The translations under genes and the position numbers were made by a program. Positions 41,578 through 51,608 of a stretch of DNA of 64,000 nucleotides are shown piece by piece. Origin of the DNA: Rhizobium sp. CB3090 (GTDB taxonomy: Bacteria; Pseudomonadota; Alphaproteobacteria; Rhizobiales; Rhizobiaceae). The DNA is taken from contig NZ_CP121664.1 in the NCBI RefSeq assembly GCF_029714285.1, positions 372,001-436,000 on the forward strand, in the 5' to 3' direction. The first letter of the stretch is position 1; the number at the start of each line of letters is the position of its first letter. The notes beneath the pieces are model-generated. The model saw nothing but the letters and a program-made list of their open reading frames with translations. It was not told where the DNA came from and searched no databases.

Positions 41578-42453
41578 TCAGCCAAGTTCGCTCAGCAGAT
41601 GCTCGAGCTCTCGGCGGTCTTCGACCGACAACGGGGACTGTGGTGCGATCGGCGAGCCGACATCGAAGCCTTGGATCAAAAGACCCGCCTTGATGCAGGC
41701 CGCCAGATTGAAGCGGGCGAATGCTTCGTTGAGCTTCCACAATCGGCGCTGCACCGCCATCGCCTCGTCCCAGCGACCGCTTGCACAATGTTCGAAGAGC
41801 GCGACGCTCTGTCGGGGTGCGATGCATGCAGGGCCGGCCATCCAGCCCTTGCCCCCGATCATCATGACGGCCGCGGGAATATGCGACGAGGCGGCAAAGA
41901 CGCTGATGTCGTCCCCGCAGCGCTGCATGATCGACAACAGGCGCCCGGTATTGGTCGAAGCGTCCTTGATGCCGACGATGCGCCGGTGAAGCGAGAGCCG
42001 CTCGATCACCGATAGCGTCAAGTCGGATCTCTGGAAGTTCGGGTTCGTGTAGATAACAACCGGAATGTCGACGGCATCGGCAATCGCGGTGAAATATGTT
42101 TCCACCTGCTGTTCCGACAGCGGGAAATAGGCTTCCAGCACTGCCAGAATGCCATCGGCGCCCATGCGCTCGTAGCTCCTTGCCTGGGCGACGGCATCCG
42201 CCGTCGTGGTCGAGGCGACGCCGGCAATGACGGGCACACGGCCTGCGGTGGCTTCGACCGTCGCTTTGACGACAGTGGCGCGCGCACTGTGCGAGAGGTA
42301 GGCGAATTCGCCGGTCGATCCGAGCGGCGCCAGTCCGTGGACCCCCGCGCGGATCAGATGATCGCAAACTCGACCAAGCATTTCCGAATTCACGCTCTCG
42401 TCGCTGTGAACCGGAGTGGCCAGGTACGGAAACACGCCTCTAAAGCTGGACAT
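41578..42453 (-). CDS. DapA-family (DHDPS/NAL) aldolase or lyase
   Basis: A 291-residue TIM-barrel enzyme. Family marks are [12 protein letters not shown] (substrate loop), the Tyr in VIYTNP and the Schiff-base Lys in IVGIKDAS. The substrate loop differs from true dihydrodipicolinate synthase, so a catabolic keto-acid aldolase or dehydratase is likely. It is divergent from a LysR gene and an aldehyde dehydrogenase gene, which could oxidise an aldehyde product. AGGAAGAG precedes ATG 42453. Confidence 0.85.
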   Translation of the reverse strand: MSSFRGVFPYLATPVHSDESVNSEMLGRVCDHLIRAGVHGLAPLGSTGEFAYLSHSARATVVKATVEATAGRVPVIAGVASTTTADAVAQARSYERMGADGILAVLEAYFPLSEQQVETYFTAIADAVDIPVVIYTNPNFQRSDLTLSVIERLSLHRRIVGIKDASTNTGRLLSIMQRCGDDISVFAASSHIPAAVMMIGGKGWMAGPACIAPRQSVALFEHCASGRWDEAMAVQRRLWKLNEAFARFNLAACIKAGLLIQGFDVGSPIAPQSPLSVEDRRELEHLLSELG

Positions 42454-42660
42454 TTCGTTCTCTTCCTACATGGCGGTGGCACATCTCATTAACTGAATTA
42501 TAAGGGAGGGGTCGAATGCTGTATGTTCGATTGTCGGCAACGCCGCGTGCAGATAAAAGGCATGTCGGGAGGCTGGCGCCCCCCGGTAGCCGGCAAATAA
42601 AAGAACCGCTGCCGGGGCACGGGAAATGGGAGTGCCAGGCCAACAAAAAGAGGAGGTGGA

Positions 42661-43563
42661 TTGGGCGTGATCCAGAGTCAGGCAGTCGTGTATTTTTCGG
42701 AAGTCGTCAGCACGGGGTCTTTGAGAAAGGCTGCCGAAAACCTGCTCATCACGCCGAGCGCCATCAGCAGGCAGATCGCCCAGCTCGAAGATGAACTGGG
42801 AGCGCCACTCTTCTATCGCTCGTCTCGCGGCATGGTGCTGACCGATGCTGGAAACGCTCTTTTACGCTTCGCAGAGGAAAACAGCTCCAGCATCCTTAAA
42901 CTGCGAACGACGATCGACGGGCTCGGCAACCTTACCCGCGGCAGCGTGCGTCTGGCGGTCGTGGAAGCGACGACGAGCGATTTTCTTCCCACCCTGCTTG
43001 CAGAATTTTCACGCGAGCACCCGAATATCCATTTCGAGGTCCGCGTTTGCGGAACACAGGAAATTGCCGACCATGTCTCGGCCGATCGCGCCGACGTCGG
43101 CCTCGCCTTCAATGTGCTGAGCCGTGACGATCTGGTTTTGCAAGGCCGCATGGTCCAACCCCTTCATATCATATGCCGGCCAGGTCATCCGTTGGCGACG
43201 AACCACGCAATGTCGATACGGGACCTCGGGGAAACGGCGGTGGCCTTGCCTGACCGTTCGTTTGGAATTCGCTATCTTGTCGATCAGGCGGCCGAGCGGG
43301 AGAAGGTGGGCCTGAACGTGCGCTATGAGGCGGATTCGCTTCAGTTGATCAAGAAGATCGTCTCACGCTCGGATGTCGTCGGGTTCATGCCGCCACTCAC
43401 ATTCGAAAACGAGCGATCGGCAGGGGCTTTAAGCGCCGTGCAGTTGCTGGATGTGCCGTCGGAACGCTCCACGCTGGATATCGTTACCTCAAGGTATCGA
43501 AACCCGTCGGCGGCAGCCCGGGCGTTCCTGAGCGGAATCCTCATGAGGATCAAAGAGTTATAG
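42661..43563 (+). CDS. LysR-family transcriptional regulator
   Basis: A 300-residue LysR protein. The helix-turn-helix reads GSLRKAAENLLITPSAISRQ, followed by the linker helix and an effector domain (LRTTIDGLGNLTRGSVRLAV onward). The start is TTG 42661 or GTG 42667: AGGAGG at 42651-42656 is 4 nt from the first and 10 nt from the second. It probably controls both the divergent DapA/MFS pair and the ALDH-ferredoxin-molybdoenzyme genes downstream. Confidence 0.88.
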   Translation: MGVIQSQAVVYFSEVVSTGSLRKAAENLLITPSAISRQIAQLEDELGAPLFYRSSRGMVLTDAGNALLRFAEENSSSILKLRTTIDGLGNLTRGSVRLAVVEATTSDFLPTLLAEFSREHPNIHFEVRVCGTQEIADHVSADRADVGLAFNVLSRDDLVLQGRMVQPLHIICRPGHPLATNHAMSIRDLGETAVALPDRSFGIRYLVDQAAEREKVGLNVRYEADSLQLIKKIVSRSDVVGFMPPLTFENERSAGALSAVQLLDVPSERSTLDIVTSRYRNPSAAARAFLSGILMRIKEL

Positions 43564-43658
43564 AGCGTTCGAATTTGGACAACGCCGCGGTGACTTCTTG
43601 AAACTTCCTGTCGCGGACCTCCGGCTGCAAGATGCGGTCAACCAAGGAGGTCTGCACT

Positions 43659-45194
43659 ATGCCACATTCGACAGCGTCACTCATTTCCACGGAAGTCGCC
43701 GAGCTTCCTCGCCAGGAGGTTCTGAAGCAAACCACTGCCGCCCAAACCGACAAGATCCTGTCGCCGTTCGATGGCAGTGTCGTGGGCGAGATGCCGATCT
43801 CGAATTCCGAGGACGTCCAGGCGGCGATCCATCGGTCGATGGCCGCGTACGAGGTTATGCGCAAGCTTCCGCGTTTCGTCAGGGCCGATATCCTCCAGCG
43901 CGCCGCCGAAATCCTCAAGCGCGACCGGGACGAGTTCGTTCGAACCATCGCAGCCGAATCGGGAAAGCCGCTTTATGATGCGCGTGGCGAAGTCTCGCGG
44001 GGCATTTTCAATCTGACGAATGCCGCAAACGAGGCGCGCCGGTTCGGTGGCGAGGAAGTCCCGCTCGACGTCGATGCGGCTGTGTTCGAATACCAGACAA
44101 CCGACAGCGAAGGACGTGCGATCGAGCTCGCGCGGCTCGATCATGAGAGCCTCGCAAAAATGCGTCGGCGCATCGGTATTTCGCGCCGTTTTCCGATCGG
44201 TCCGATCCTCGCGATCTCGCCGTTCAATTTCCCCCTCAATCTCGTCCTGCACAAGGTCGCACCGGCGATTGCGGTCGGCAACAGCGTCGTGCTGAAGCCC
44301 GCACCTCAGACGCCGCTGACCTCGCTTCTCCTGAAACGGGTATTCGACGAGGCGGGCCTGCCCGAAGGCGCCTTGGAAATCTGCCACTGCGCAATCCCCG
44401 ACGCCGAGGCGATGGTCCGTGACGATCGTTTTGCCATGGTATCATTCACCGGAAGCGCGAAAGTCGGCTGGCACATCAAGGATATTGCCGGTCGTAAGAA
44501 AGTGGCGCTCGAGCTTGGTGGAAACGGCATGTGCATCGTTGCGGAAGATGCCGATCTCGACTTGGCAGCCCAGCGCTGCGTTCGTGGCGGAGTGGTTTAC
44601 GGCGGACAATATTGCATCGGCGTCCAGCGCATTCTAGTCCACGAGTCGGTGAAGGAAGCATTCGAGCGCAAGCTGCTCGACCATGTGCATCGCTGCAAGG
44701 TCGGCAATCCGTTGATTGAAGGTGTCGATGTCGGCCCGGTCATCGATGAAGGTTCGGCGATCCGGATCCAGAGCTGGGTCGATGAAGCGATCGCTGAAGG
44801 CGCGCAGTTGCTAACGGGCGGCTACCGCGACGGTGCAGTCGTGCAGCCGACCGTGCTTGCTCATACCCGCCCCGGGATGAAGGTGGAAGACGAGGAGGTC
44901 TTCGGACCGGTGCTGACACTCAACAGTTTCAAGACGTTCGAGGAGGCTATCCAGCGTGCCGCCGATTCCCGGTACGGCCTGCAGGGTGGTATATTCACGA
45001 ACGATCTGCGTCGCGCTTTCCAGGCGCTGGAGGATTGGGATGTCGGTGGTTTGATGATCAACGACGTTTCGATCTACCGTATCGACAACATGCCGTTCGG
45101 TGGCTGGAAACAGTCCGGCTTTGGCCGCGAAGGCACCCGATACGCGATGGAAGAGATGAGCGACATCAAGTTCCTGGTCGTCAACTACGCATGA
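43659..45194 (+). CDS. Aldehyde dehydrogenase family protein
   Basis: A 511-residue aldehyde dehydrogenase. The NAD(P) block is PIGPILAISPFNFPLNLVLH, the Glu lies in VALELGGNGMCIVAEDAD and the catalytic Cys in GGQYCIGVQRILV. The sequence resembles the glyceraldehyde-3-phosphate/lactaldehyde branch. I chose ATG 43659 because AAGGAGG lies 9 nt upstream; an earlier ATG at 43632 has no ribosome site. Substrate unknown; possibly an aldehyde from the divergent DapA-family enzyme. Confidence 0.88.
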   Translation: MPHSTASLISTEVAELPRQEVLKQTTAAQTDKILSPFDGSVVGEMPISNSEDVQAAIHRSMAAYEVMRKLPRFVRADILQRAAEILKRDRDEFVRTIAAESGKPLYDARGEVSRGIFNLTNAANEARRFGGEEVPLDVDAAVFEYQTTDSEGRAIELARLDHESLAKMRRRIGISRRFPIGPILAISPFNFPLNLVLHKVAPAIAVGNSVVLKPAPQTPLTSLLLKRVFDEAGLPEGALEICHCAIPDAEAMVRDDRFAMVSFTGSAKVGWHIKDIAGRKKVALELGGNGMCIVAEDADLDLAAQRCVRGGVVYGGQYCIGVQRILVHESVKEAFERKLLDHVHRCKVGNPLIEGVDVGPVIDEGSAIRIQSWVDEAIAEGAQLLTGGYRDGAVVQPTVLAHTRPGMKVEDEEVFGPVLTLNSFKTFEEAIQRAADSRYGLQGGIFTNDLRRAFQALEDWDVGGLMINDVSIYRIDNMPFGGWKQSGFGREGTRYAMEEMSDIKFLVVNYA

Positions 45195-45212
45195 CCTCGA
45201 TGGGATAACGCC

Positions 45213-45240
45213 GGCTGCCGCGCTCGCGAGCGCGGCAGCC
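45213..45240. promoter_or_regulatory. Perfect palindrome between aldehyde dehydrogenase and ferredoxin genes
   Basis: A 28-bp perfect palindrome (half-site GGCTGCCGCGCTCG) begins 18 bp after the dehydrogenase stop and ends 18 bp before the ferredoxin ATG. As RNA it would form a very stable GC-rich hairpin. There is no T-run, so it probably stabilises or processes the mRNA between the two genes, or partly terminates it. Confidence 0.6.
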
Positions 45241-45258
45241 TTCAAAGGAGGAATTGCA

Positions 45259-45564
45259 ATGCCCGCTATCGTCACAGACAACTGCAACAACTGTCGCTTT
45301 ACCGAATGCGTTTCGGTGTGCCCCGTCGAGTGCTTCCACGCCGACGAAACCATGGTTTACGTCGATCGCGACACGTGCATCGACTGTTGCGCCTGCATTC
45401 CGGTATGCCCGGTCCAGGCGATTTACATGGAAGCTGAACTGCCAGCCGACAAATCGGACTGGATTTCGATCAACACTGAGAAAGCGTCTCAATATCCCGT
45501 CATCACCGGTCGGCATGATGCCCTGCCGGGGGCCGACGAGAAGCGTGCTTCGCTGGGGTTTTAA
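45259..45564 (+). CDS. 7Fe-8S ferredoxin (FdxA type)
   Basis: A 101-residue ferredoxin with C9, C12, C17, C21 and C25 in the first half and C40-x2-C43-x2-C46-x3-C50 (CIDCCACIPVCP) in the second. This is the pattern of one [3Fe-4S] and one [4Fe-4S] cluster with a C-terminal extension. It should carry electrons between the FprA-like reductase (3 nt downstream) and the molybdenum enzyme that follows. AAAGGAGG precedes ATG 45259. Confidence 0.92.
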   Translation: MPAIVTDNCNNCRFTECVSVCPVECFHADETMVYVDRDTCIDCCACIPVCPVQAIYMEAELPADKSDWISINTEKASQYPVITGRHDALPGADEKRASLGF

Positions 45565-45567
45565 GAG

Positions 45568-46956
45568 ATGACAACGGCTGCTCAATCCCGTGGGCCACTT
45601 CGTGTGGCAATTGTCGGAGCTGGCCCAAGTGGCTTTTTCGCCGCCGAGGCCCTGCTGCGTTCCAATACGCCTGTCGAAGTAACCATGATCGACCGGCTCC
45701 CTTCTCCCCACGGTTTGGTGCGAGCCGGTGTGGCGCCCGATCACCCGAAACTGAAGCAAGCCACGCTCGTCTTCGAAAAGATCGCCCAGCTGGAAGGGTT
45801 TCGCTTTTTCGGCAACGTCGAGATCGGACGGACGATCGGAATCGACGATCTGCGGCAAACGCACCACGCCGTCATCCTTTCCTATGGTGCAAGCGAGGAC
45901 CAGCGGATCGGTGTTGCCGGTGAAGATCTTGCCAACAGCCATTCCGCCAGGGAATTCGTTGGTTGGTACAACGGCCATCCCGACTATCGGGACCGCCGCT
46001 TCGATCTGAGCGGCGAGGTCGCGGTCATTATCGGCCAGGGAAATGTCGCCCTGGATGTTGCCCGCATCCTGTCCAAGCCGGTCGATGAATTGCGCAAGAC
46101 CGATATTGCCAGTCACGCGATGGAGGTCCTTGCCGAAAGTCGTCTGCGCGAGATCTACATTGTCGGCCGACGTGGTCCCGCCCAGGCGAAATTCACTTCT
46201 CCGGAGCTGCGCGAATTCGGCACGCTTGCCGGCTGCAGTGCAACGGTGGTGAGCGAAGAGCTGGAGCTCAACGAGGCAAGCCGGGTCGAGGCGACCGACC
46301 GCATGAGCCGGACGATCGCGACCAATCTCGAAATCCTTTCGACCTTCGACAACGCCGGTGACAACGCCAAAGCAAAGCGCTGCCACTTCCGGTTCTTCCT
46401 TGCCCCGCAAGTGATCCTCGGAGACACGCAGGTCCGCGCTATCCAGTTTGCAAGGACCGCACTTTCGGGACCTGCCTTCGATCAGAAAGCGACAGTGACC
46501 GACGAGAGCTGGACGCTGCCGTGTCAGTTCGTTCTGCGGTCTGTCGGCTATCGCGGTGTCGCCGTTGAAGGTGTACCATTCGAGCCGCGCCGGGGCCTCG
46601 TTCCGCATGCCGAGGGTCGCGTGGTCGACCTGGACGGAAAGGTGGTGCCAGGCCTTTACGCAGCCGGCTGGATCAAGCGTGGACCGACCGGTATCATCGG
46701 AACGAACCGGGCTTGTGGCGTTGCGACCGTTGAGACGCTTCTGTCCGATGCAGACCGCCTCGGGACCGACGCGAAGCCCGGCGCGGAGGGTCTGCAGCAA
46801 CTGCTTGAAAAGCGCGGCGCACATCCGACGACCTTTGGCGATTGGCGACAGATCGATCGGGTGGAAATCGAACGCGGCGAGCGGCTAGGTAAGCCGAGAG
46901 AAAAGTTTACGCGGGTCGAGGAGATGCTGGATTTGTGCAAGGCAGCCGCCGAATAG
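45568..46956 (+). CDS. Ferredoxin-NADP+ reductase, adrenodoxin-reductase/FprA type
   Basis: A 462-residue FAD/NADPH flavoprotein. The FAD motif is VAIVGAGPSGFFAAEALL, followed by LVRAGVAPDHPKLK. The NADPH motif is IIGQGNVALDVARIL, and WIKRGPTGIIGTNR is typical of FprA. It transfers electrons between NADPH and the ferredoxin encoded just upstream. Confidence 0.92.
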   Translation: MTTAAQSRGPLRVAIVGAGPSGFFAAEALLRSNTPVEVTMIDRLPSPHGLVRAGVAPDHPKLKQATLVFEKIAQLEGFRFFGNVEIGRTIGIDDLRQTHHAVILSYGASEDQRIGVAGEDLANSHSAREFVGWYNGHPDYRDRRFDLSGEVAVIIGQGNVALDVARILSKPVDELRKTDIASHAMEVLAESRLREIYIVGRRGPAQAKFTSPELREFGTLAGCSATVVSEELELNEASRVEATDRMSRTIATNLEILSTFDNAGDNAKAKRCHFRFFLAPQVILGDTQVRAIQFARTALSGPAFDQKATVTDESWTLPCQFVLRSVGYRGVAVEGVPFEPRRGLVPHAEGRVVDLDGKVVPGLYAAGWIKRGPTGIIGTNRACGVATVETLLSDADRLGTDAKPGAEGLQQLLEKRGAHPTTFGDWRQIDRVEIERGERLGKPREKFTRVEEMLDLCKAAAE

Positions 46957-46993
46957 GCGTTTTTCCAGAAATGATACGGTCAGGAGACCAGCA

Positions 46994-49174
46994 ATGACAG
47001 CGACAGTGATACCGAGCACCTGCAAGGAATGCTACATCGGATGCGGATCGCTGATCCACGTCGACAACGGCAAGATCGTGCGGATATCCGGCAATGCCGA
47101 AAACCCCCACTCCAAGGGGGCGTTTTGCGTGAAGGGGATGAATGCCGCGACGACGGCGCTCGATCATCCCGACCGGTTGCTTTATCCGCTCAAGCGCGTC
47201 GGCGAGCGTGGCGAGGGTCGCTTCGAGCGCGTGACATGGGATGAAGCTTTCGCAGGAATTGCCGAAAAGCTCGGTCATGTCATCAATACCTACGGCAGCA
47301 AATCGGTGGCCGGAGCGGTATCGAACCAGTTCTACGACCGCGGCGTTGCGATGGCGCTTCTTTTGCGCAGCATCGGGTCGCCGAACTACATGATCAACCA
47401 GGATCTCTGTCAGGGCTGCCGGTCGACGGCAGCGACCCTTTCCGGCGTGCCCGGGCTGCCCGGCCACGAATTGAAGGCGTCACGTTGCATCCTTTCGGTC
47501 GGCAAAAGCCCGTCGGATTCCAATATCGTCGAGTGGATGAACATCAAGGCTGCCAAACAGGCGGGCGCCAAACTGATTGTCATCGACCCTAGGCGGTCGA
47601 CCATTGCGCAACAGGCCGACATCTGGCTTGCGCCCAAGCCCGGAACCGACGTGGCGCTCGCCCTTGCGATGATCCAAGTCATCTTCGAGGAAAAACTTTG
47701 CGACGATGAATTCGTCAGCCAATGGTGCACCGGCGTGGACGAGCTCAGAGAACGCGCCGCGAAGTTCAGTCCGGCTGTCGCACAAGAGATAACCGGGGTG
47801 CCGTCGGAAGATATCGTGGCGGCCGCACGTGAGTTCGCAACGACTCGCCCGGGATCGCTGCTCATGGGCCACGGCATCGATGCGCAGGCAAATGGCGTCT
47901 ACACCGCCCTCGCATTCAGCAGTCTTCTGGCGCTGACCGGCAATATCGACAGGCCCGGCACGAACCGCCTCCCGAAGGGGGTTCCCGGTTTTCGCGAATA
48001 CCAGAGCTTCATCCACGATCCGGCGTTCCGGATGCCGGTTGAGCGGGAAGCGGACATCATCGGCGCGAAAACCTATCCGTTCTGGTCCGGACCGGACAGT
48101 TGGGGCCGGGCATGCCATAACCCTTCCGTCATCGAGGCAATGCTCACCGGCGAACCCTATCCGGTGCGCGCCCTCTACGCGAGCGGCGTCAACATCGTCT
48201 GCACCTATCCCGGCATGCAGAACACCATCAAAGCGCTTCGCGGTCTCGACCTCTTCGTCGCCGCAAGTGACCAGATGACGCCGACGGCGGAACTGGCGGA
48301 TTACGTGCTTCCCAAGACGACGCAGCTTGAGGAGGAAGCCGTCTTTGTCGAGGGAAATTGCCTGGCTGCCATCCAGGCGGCCACGCCTCGGCGCGGGGAC
48401 GTGAAGACCGATTTCGAAATTGCCATCGGCCTGCGCGATGCGCTTGCCAAGCGCGGTCTTGTGGAGTTCGACGTTCTTCCCTTTAACAGCCGGCGCGACT
48501 TCATCGATTTCCAGCTGAAGGACAGCGGAATTTCGTTCGACCAGGTCTGCGAGAAGGGCTTTATCGACATACCGAGCGTCTACGAAAGCTACCAGACGAC
48601 TGGTTTCAAGACGGCAAGCGGCAAGATCGAGCTGGCCTCGAGCAAGCTCAAGAATGCCGGATATGACCCGCTCCCCGACTTCCGTGCGCCGAGCTATGCC
48701 AATGTCGATCCCGCCTTCGACATGATCCTGGTGACCGGCATCAGGACGATGGCCTTGCATCATTCGCGCTTCCGAAACCATGCCTGGTCGCGACGTGTCG
48801 CGAACGCTCCTGAGCTTCGCATACACCCGCAAGCGGCAGAGCAGCGCGGATTGGCGGCCGGCGATTGGGCGTGGATCGAGACACCGCAAGGTACGGCGCG
48901 CGTGCTGCTCAAGGTACGCATCACCGACGAGGTGCCGCCCGACATGGTGGCGACCGGGATGGGCTGGTGGTACCCGGAGCTTGCCGGGCCTGATCGCGGT
49001 GCCCTGACATTCAATGTCGAGGCAGCGATACCCTACGGGCCGTACTGGGATCCGATCTCCGGATCCTCGGAATCGCGCAATTGCGCCTGCAGAGTCGAGA
49101 AAGCCGATCCGGCCGACGTTCCGGCGATCAATGGCGAGGATCACAGCCCGGTCGCGCAGCCGGCCGGCGCCTGA
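46994..49174 (+). CDS. Cytoplasmic molybdopterin oxidoreductase (formate dehydrogenase/acetylene-hydratase-like), substrate unknown
   Basis: A 726-residue DMSO-reductase-family enzyme. The N-terminal [4Fe-4S] motif is C10-x2-C13-x3-C17-x27-C45. The candidate molybdenum-ligand segment NQDLCQGCRSTA lies near residue 140. Cofactor-binding blocks include PTAELADYVLPKTTQLEEEA and a C-terminal domain with MALHHSRFRNHAWSR. No Tat signal is present, so it is cytoplasmic. It follows ferredoxin and FprA genes and precedes moaA, so it probably exchanges electrons with NADPH through ferredoxin. An assimilatory-nitrate-reductase or formate-dehydrogenase role is possible, but I cannot assign the substrate. 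Confidence 0.85.
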   Translation: MTATVIPSTCKECYIGCGSLIHVDNGKIVRISGNAENPHSKGAFCVKGMNAATTALDHPDRLLYPLKRVGERGEGRFERVTWDEAFAGIAEKLGHVINTYGSKSVAGAVSNQFYDRGVAMALLLRSIGSPNYMINQDLCQGCRSTAATLSGVPGLPGHELKASRCILSVGKSPSDSNIVEWMNIKAAKQAGAKLIVIDPRRSTIAQQADIWLAPKPGTDVALALAMIQVIFEEKLCDDEFVSQWCTGVDELRERAAKFSPAVAQEITGVPSEDIVAAAREFATTRPGSLLMGHGIDAQANGVYTALAFSSLLALTGNIDRPGTNRLPKGVPGFREYQSFIHDPAFRMPVEREADIIGAKTYPFWSGPDSWGRACHNPSVIEAMLTGEPYPVRALYASGVNIVCTYPGMQNTIKALRGLDLFVAASDQMTPTAELADYVLPKTTQLEEEAVFVEGNCLAAIQAATPRRGDVKTDFEIAIGLRDALAKRGLVEFDVLPFNSRRDFIDFQLKDSGISFDQVCEKGFIDIPSVYESYQTTGFKTASGKIELASSKLKNAGYDPLPDFRAPSYANVDPAFDMILVTGIRTMALHHSRFRNHAWSRRVANAPELRIHPQAAEQRGLAAGDWAWIETPQGTARVLLKVRITDEVPPDMVATGMGWWYPELAGPDRGALTFNVEAAIPYGPYWDPISGSSESRNCACRVEKADPADVPAINGEDHSPVAQPAGA

Positions 49175-49272
49175 ACCTCGCTTGCATCGTCTATTGAGGG
49201 TTTGCCGGGATACGAGCACACGGCTCTGCCGGCTGAGACCGTCGGGGCTCCGTTGGAAGCAGGAAGAAAGCG

Positions 49273-50328
49273 ATGGAAGCGCTCAGATCAGATTTAAGCT
49301 TGGCCAACGCTGAGGTGACGAGATCGGCCACCGCACCACTCGTCGATCCATTCGACCGTGCGATCAGTTATCTTCGAGTGTCGGTGACGGATCGCTGCGA
49401 TTTTCGTTGCACCTATTGCATGGCCGAGCACATGGAGTTCCTGCCAAAGCGGGACCTGCTGACGTTGGAGGAACTCGATCGGCTTTGCTCCGCCTTCATC
49501 GACTTGGGGGTTCGCAAATTACGGGTCACGGGCGGCGAGCCGTTGGTTCGGCGTGGCATCATGGACTTCTTCCGGGCGATGTCGCGCCATCTCGGCCGCG
49601 GCCTGGAAGAACTGACCCTGACCACGAACGGCAGTCAGCTTGCACGGTTCGCGCGGGAGCTTGGCGACTGCGGCGTGCGGCGCGTGAACGTATCGCTGGA
49701 TACGCTGGACCCGGATCGCTTCACGCAGATAACGCGCTGGGGGCGCCTGCCGCAGGTGATGGAAGGGATTGCGGCCGCCAAAGCTGCGGGCATCAGGGTC
49801 AAGATCAATACCGTTGCCTTGAAGGGCTTCAACGAAGACGAGTTGTTTCGTCTGATCGACTGGAGCGCCGGCGAAGACCAGGACCTCACCTTCATCGAGG
49901 TCATGCCGATGGGCGATATGGGCGAACAAGAGCGCCTTGGCCAGTATTGGCCGCTCTCGGATCTGCGTCGGCGAATTGAAGAGCGTTTGACCCTTGTGGC
50001 TTTGAGCGAAACAAGCGGTGGGCCCGCCCGGTATTTTCGGGTGAGCGAAACCGGCCAAAAAATCGGGTTCATCACGCCGCTCACCCATAATTTCTGCGAA
50101 AGCTGCAACCGTGTGCGCCTGACATGCACGGGAGAGCTATTTATGTGTCTCGGGCAGCAAAACCGCGCCGACCTGCGTTCGCCGCTGCGCACAAGCCCCG
50201 ACGATTCGGTGCTTCGCGGCGCAATCCGAGAGGCAATAGCTCACAAACCCAGAGGTCACGATTTCGATTATTCTCGCCGCCGGGTCGCCGGGAAGATGGA
50301 TCGCTTCATGAGCCATACCGGCGGATGA
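49273..50328 (+). CDS. moaA: GTP 3',8-cyclase
   Basis: A 351-residue radical SAM enzyme of molybdenum cofactor synthesis. The first cluster motif CDFRCTYCM is near residue 42. The second cluster is [18 protein letters not shown], and the conserved C-terminal Gly-Gly ends the protein (SHTGG). It converts GTP to the cPMP precursor. It lies 98 bp downstream of the molybdenum enzyme, giving a dedicated cofactor supply. It is probably a second copy, since other moa genes are absent here. Confidence 0.93.
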   Translation: MEALRSDLSLANAEVTRSATAPLVDPFDRAISYLRVSVTDRCDFRCTYCMAEHMEFLPKRDLLTLEELDRLCSAFIDLGVRKLRVTGGEPLVRRGIMDFFRAMSRHLGRGLEELTLTTNGSQLARFARELGDCGVRRVNVSLDTLDPDRFTQITRWGRLPQVMEGIAAAKAAGIRVKINTVALKGFNEDELFRLIDWSAGEDQDLTFIEVMPMGDMGEQERLGQYWPLSDLRRRIEERLTLVALSETSGGPARYFRVSETGQKIGFITPLTHNFCESCNRVRLTCTGELFMCLGQQNRADLRSPLRTSPDDSVLRGAIREAIAHKPRGHDFDYSRRRVAGKMDRFMSHTGG

Positions 50329-51083
50329 TGCCTACGGGCCGCAGGCACACGACGGACACGGCGAACTGATTTCCCATGCGGATCAGGGCCTGTAGGGCGA
50401 ATGGCTAGAATTCAGCCAGATCGCCGTTTAAGTCGGCTTCCTTCACATCGCTCGATATCGCCCGCCCAGCCATGGTCACCGTTGAGCGGCATTGGTTAGC
50501 TCGGATCGTCAGCCAGCACTGTTCCTGGATAATTGGATGGTTTTCACCGGCCTCTGCGGTATCGGCCGGGCTCGAACTCAATCAGCGATCCCTGATCGCC
50601 GCCGTGCTCAAACGGCGTTCCGGCGTTGTCACAAAGGCAACGCTGCGACCTGATTTTGGCAATTCCCTTGTCGCTTCAGCTACGGTCTAATCCTAAAAAA
50701 GGGGAGCACCTCGAGCTCAAGAAGTTGAAAAGAATCCAGCTCAACTCAGTCGCCGGATAGGCGATTGAGGCCGCAAAGACATGATTTCCAGGACTGCGCG
50801 GACATGGCGCACCATAGCGATCTGACAGACCAAAGCCTGGTCGGCCGGTCCGCGTTGCGGAGTGCGCGGCCATGCCGAAGGGACCTCGACCGAGACCGGT
50901 AGCGCATGCGTGACAAGCATGAACGCCAGAAATCGTGATCTCGCAATGAGCTCTACGAAATCCCGGAGCGGTCGGTCGCGGCCAGCGCTCCTTGGGTGCG
51001 CCTCGGCGCGGGAAAACCGCGCGCACGACGACGCGATCAGTCGAAGCTTTCGCTTCGCCAAAACGAAAAAGGGAGGAACTTTG
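50329..51083. other. Long intergenic region with a repeat copy
   Basis: About 750 bp without a convincing gene. It contains copy A (50625-50784) of an imperfect repeat that is found again directly before the GMC oxidoreductase gene. The stretch after the repeat up to the DUF1097 gene has no recognised content; a long frame through it on the plus strand runs into the DUF1097 frame but has no family similarity. Confidence 0.5.
50625..50784 (+). repeat. Imperfect leader-like repeat, copy A
   Basis: Starts with GTTGTCACAAAGGCAACGC and ends with CCGCAAAGACATGA. Between them it shares TCTAATCCT and GAGnACCTCGAGC with copy B at 52409-52570 in the same order and spacing. The first 17 bases form a near inverted repeat (GTTGTC-ACAAA-GGCAAC). 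It lies about 300 bp upstream of the DUF1097 gene. Confidence 0.7.
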
Positions 51084-51608
51084 ATGAAGTGGCGTTTCGG
51101 AATCAATGTAGGTTTATGGATAGGTGCAACAGTCGGCCTCTATTCCTTTCTCTATGCGCTAACCCCGCTTGGAGCCGCAGGCGTGCTACCGTGCACCTTC
51201 GTGGCGCTGCCCATCTTCCTCAACGGCGGGGCGAAAAAGGAGGAGTTTCTCGGCTACTGCTCGAGCGCGCTTCTTGGGGTCGGTTGGGCTGCCGTTTTCA
51301 TCCACGGAATAGGCTTTGGCATTTCCGAGGGTTTGCCGCCTGCCGTGAGCACCGGCTTGGTCCTCTTCGTGGTCACCGCCATCATCTGCGCATTGCACCT
51401 TATCTTCACGCCGAAGGGCCTGTTCAGCAGCATACCGATGATCTTCGGTGCGGTCGCGAGTACGTTCCTGATCGGCCTCGACAAGTGGTACCTGATCATG
51501 CCGACACTGCTGGGCGGCATCTTGATGGGCTATATCAACAGCCTCGGCTTCAAGCTCGTTGACGCCGACGGACGCTGGCTTTTCCTGACGCGTTCCAACG
51601 TCGCGTAA
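51084..51608 (+). CDS. DUF1097-family membrane protein
   Basis: A 174-residue protein with about five hydrophobic segments, starting MKWRFGINVGLWIGATVGLY and containing FLNGGAKKEEFLGYCSSALL. It resembles DUF1097 inner-membrane proteins, whose role is unknown. I chose ATG 51084, preceded by GGGAGGAACTTTG. It stands alone between the repeat copy A and a convergent P-loop protein gene. Confidence 0.8.
   Translation: MKWRFGINVGLWIGATVGLYSFLYALTPLGAAGVLPCTFVALPIFLNGGAKKEEFLGYCSSALLGVGWAAVFIHGIGFGISEGLPPAVSTGLVLFVVTAIICALHLIFTPKGLFSSIPMIFGAVASTFLIGLDKWYLIMPTLLGGILMGYINSLGFKLVDADGRWLFLTRSNVA

Noticed and set aside
45181..46824. Minus-strand frame of about 547 codons opposite ferredoxin and its reductase
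   Set aside because: It would cross two tightly coupled genes with strong motifs and the palindrome between genes; it shows no family features.
47480..49219. Minus-strand frame of about 579 codons opposite the molybdoenzyme
   Set aside because: Shadow of the molybdopterin oxidoreductase; no domain motifs, and the sense-strand protein has clear cluster-binding cysteines.
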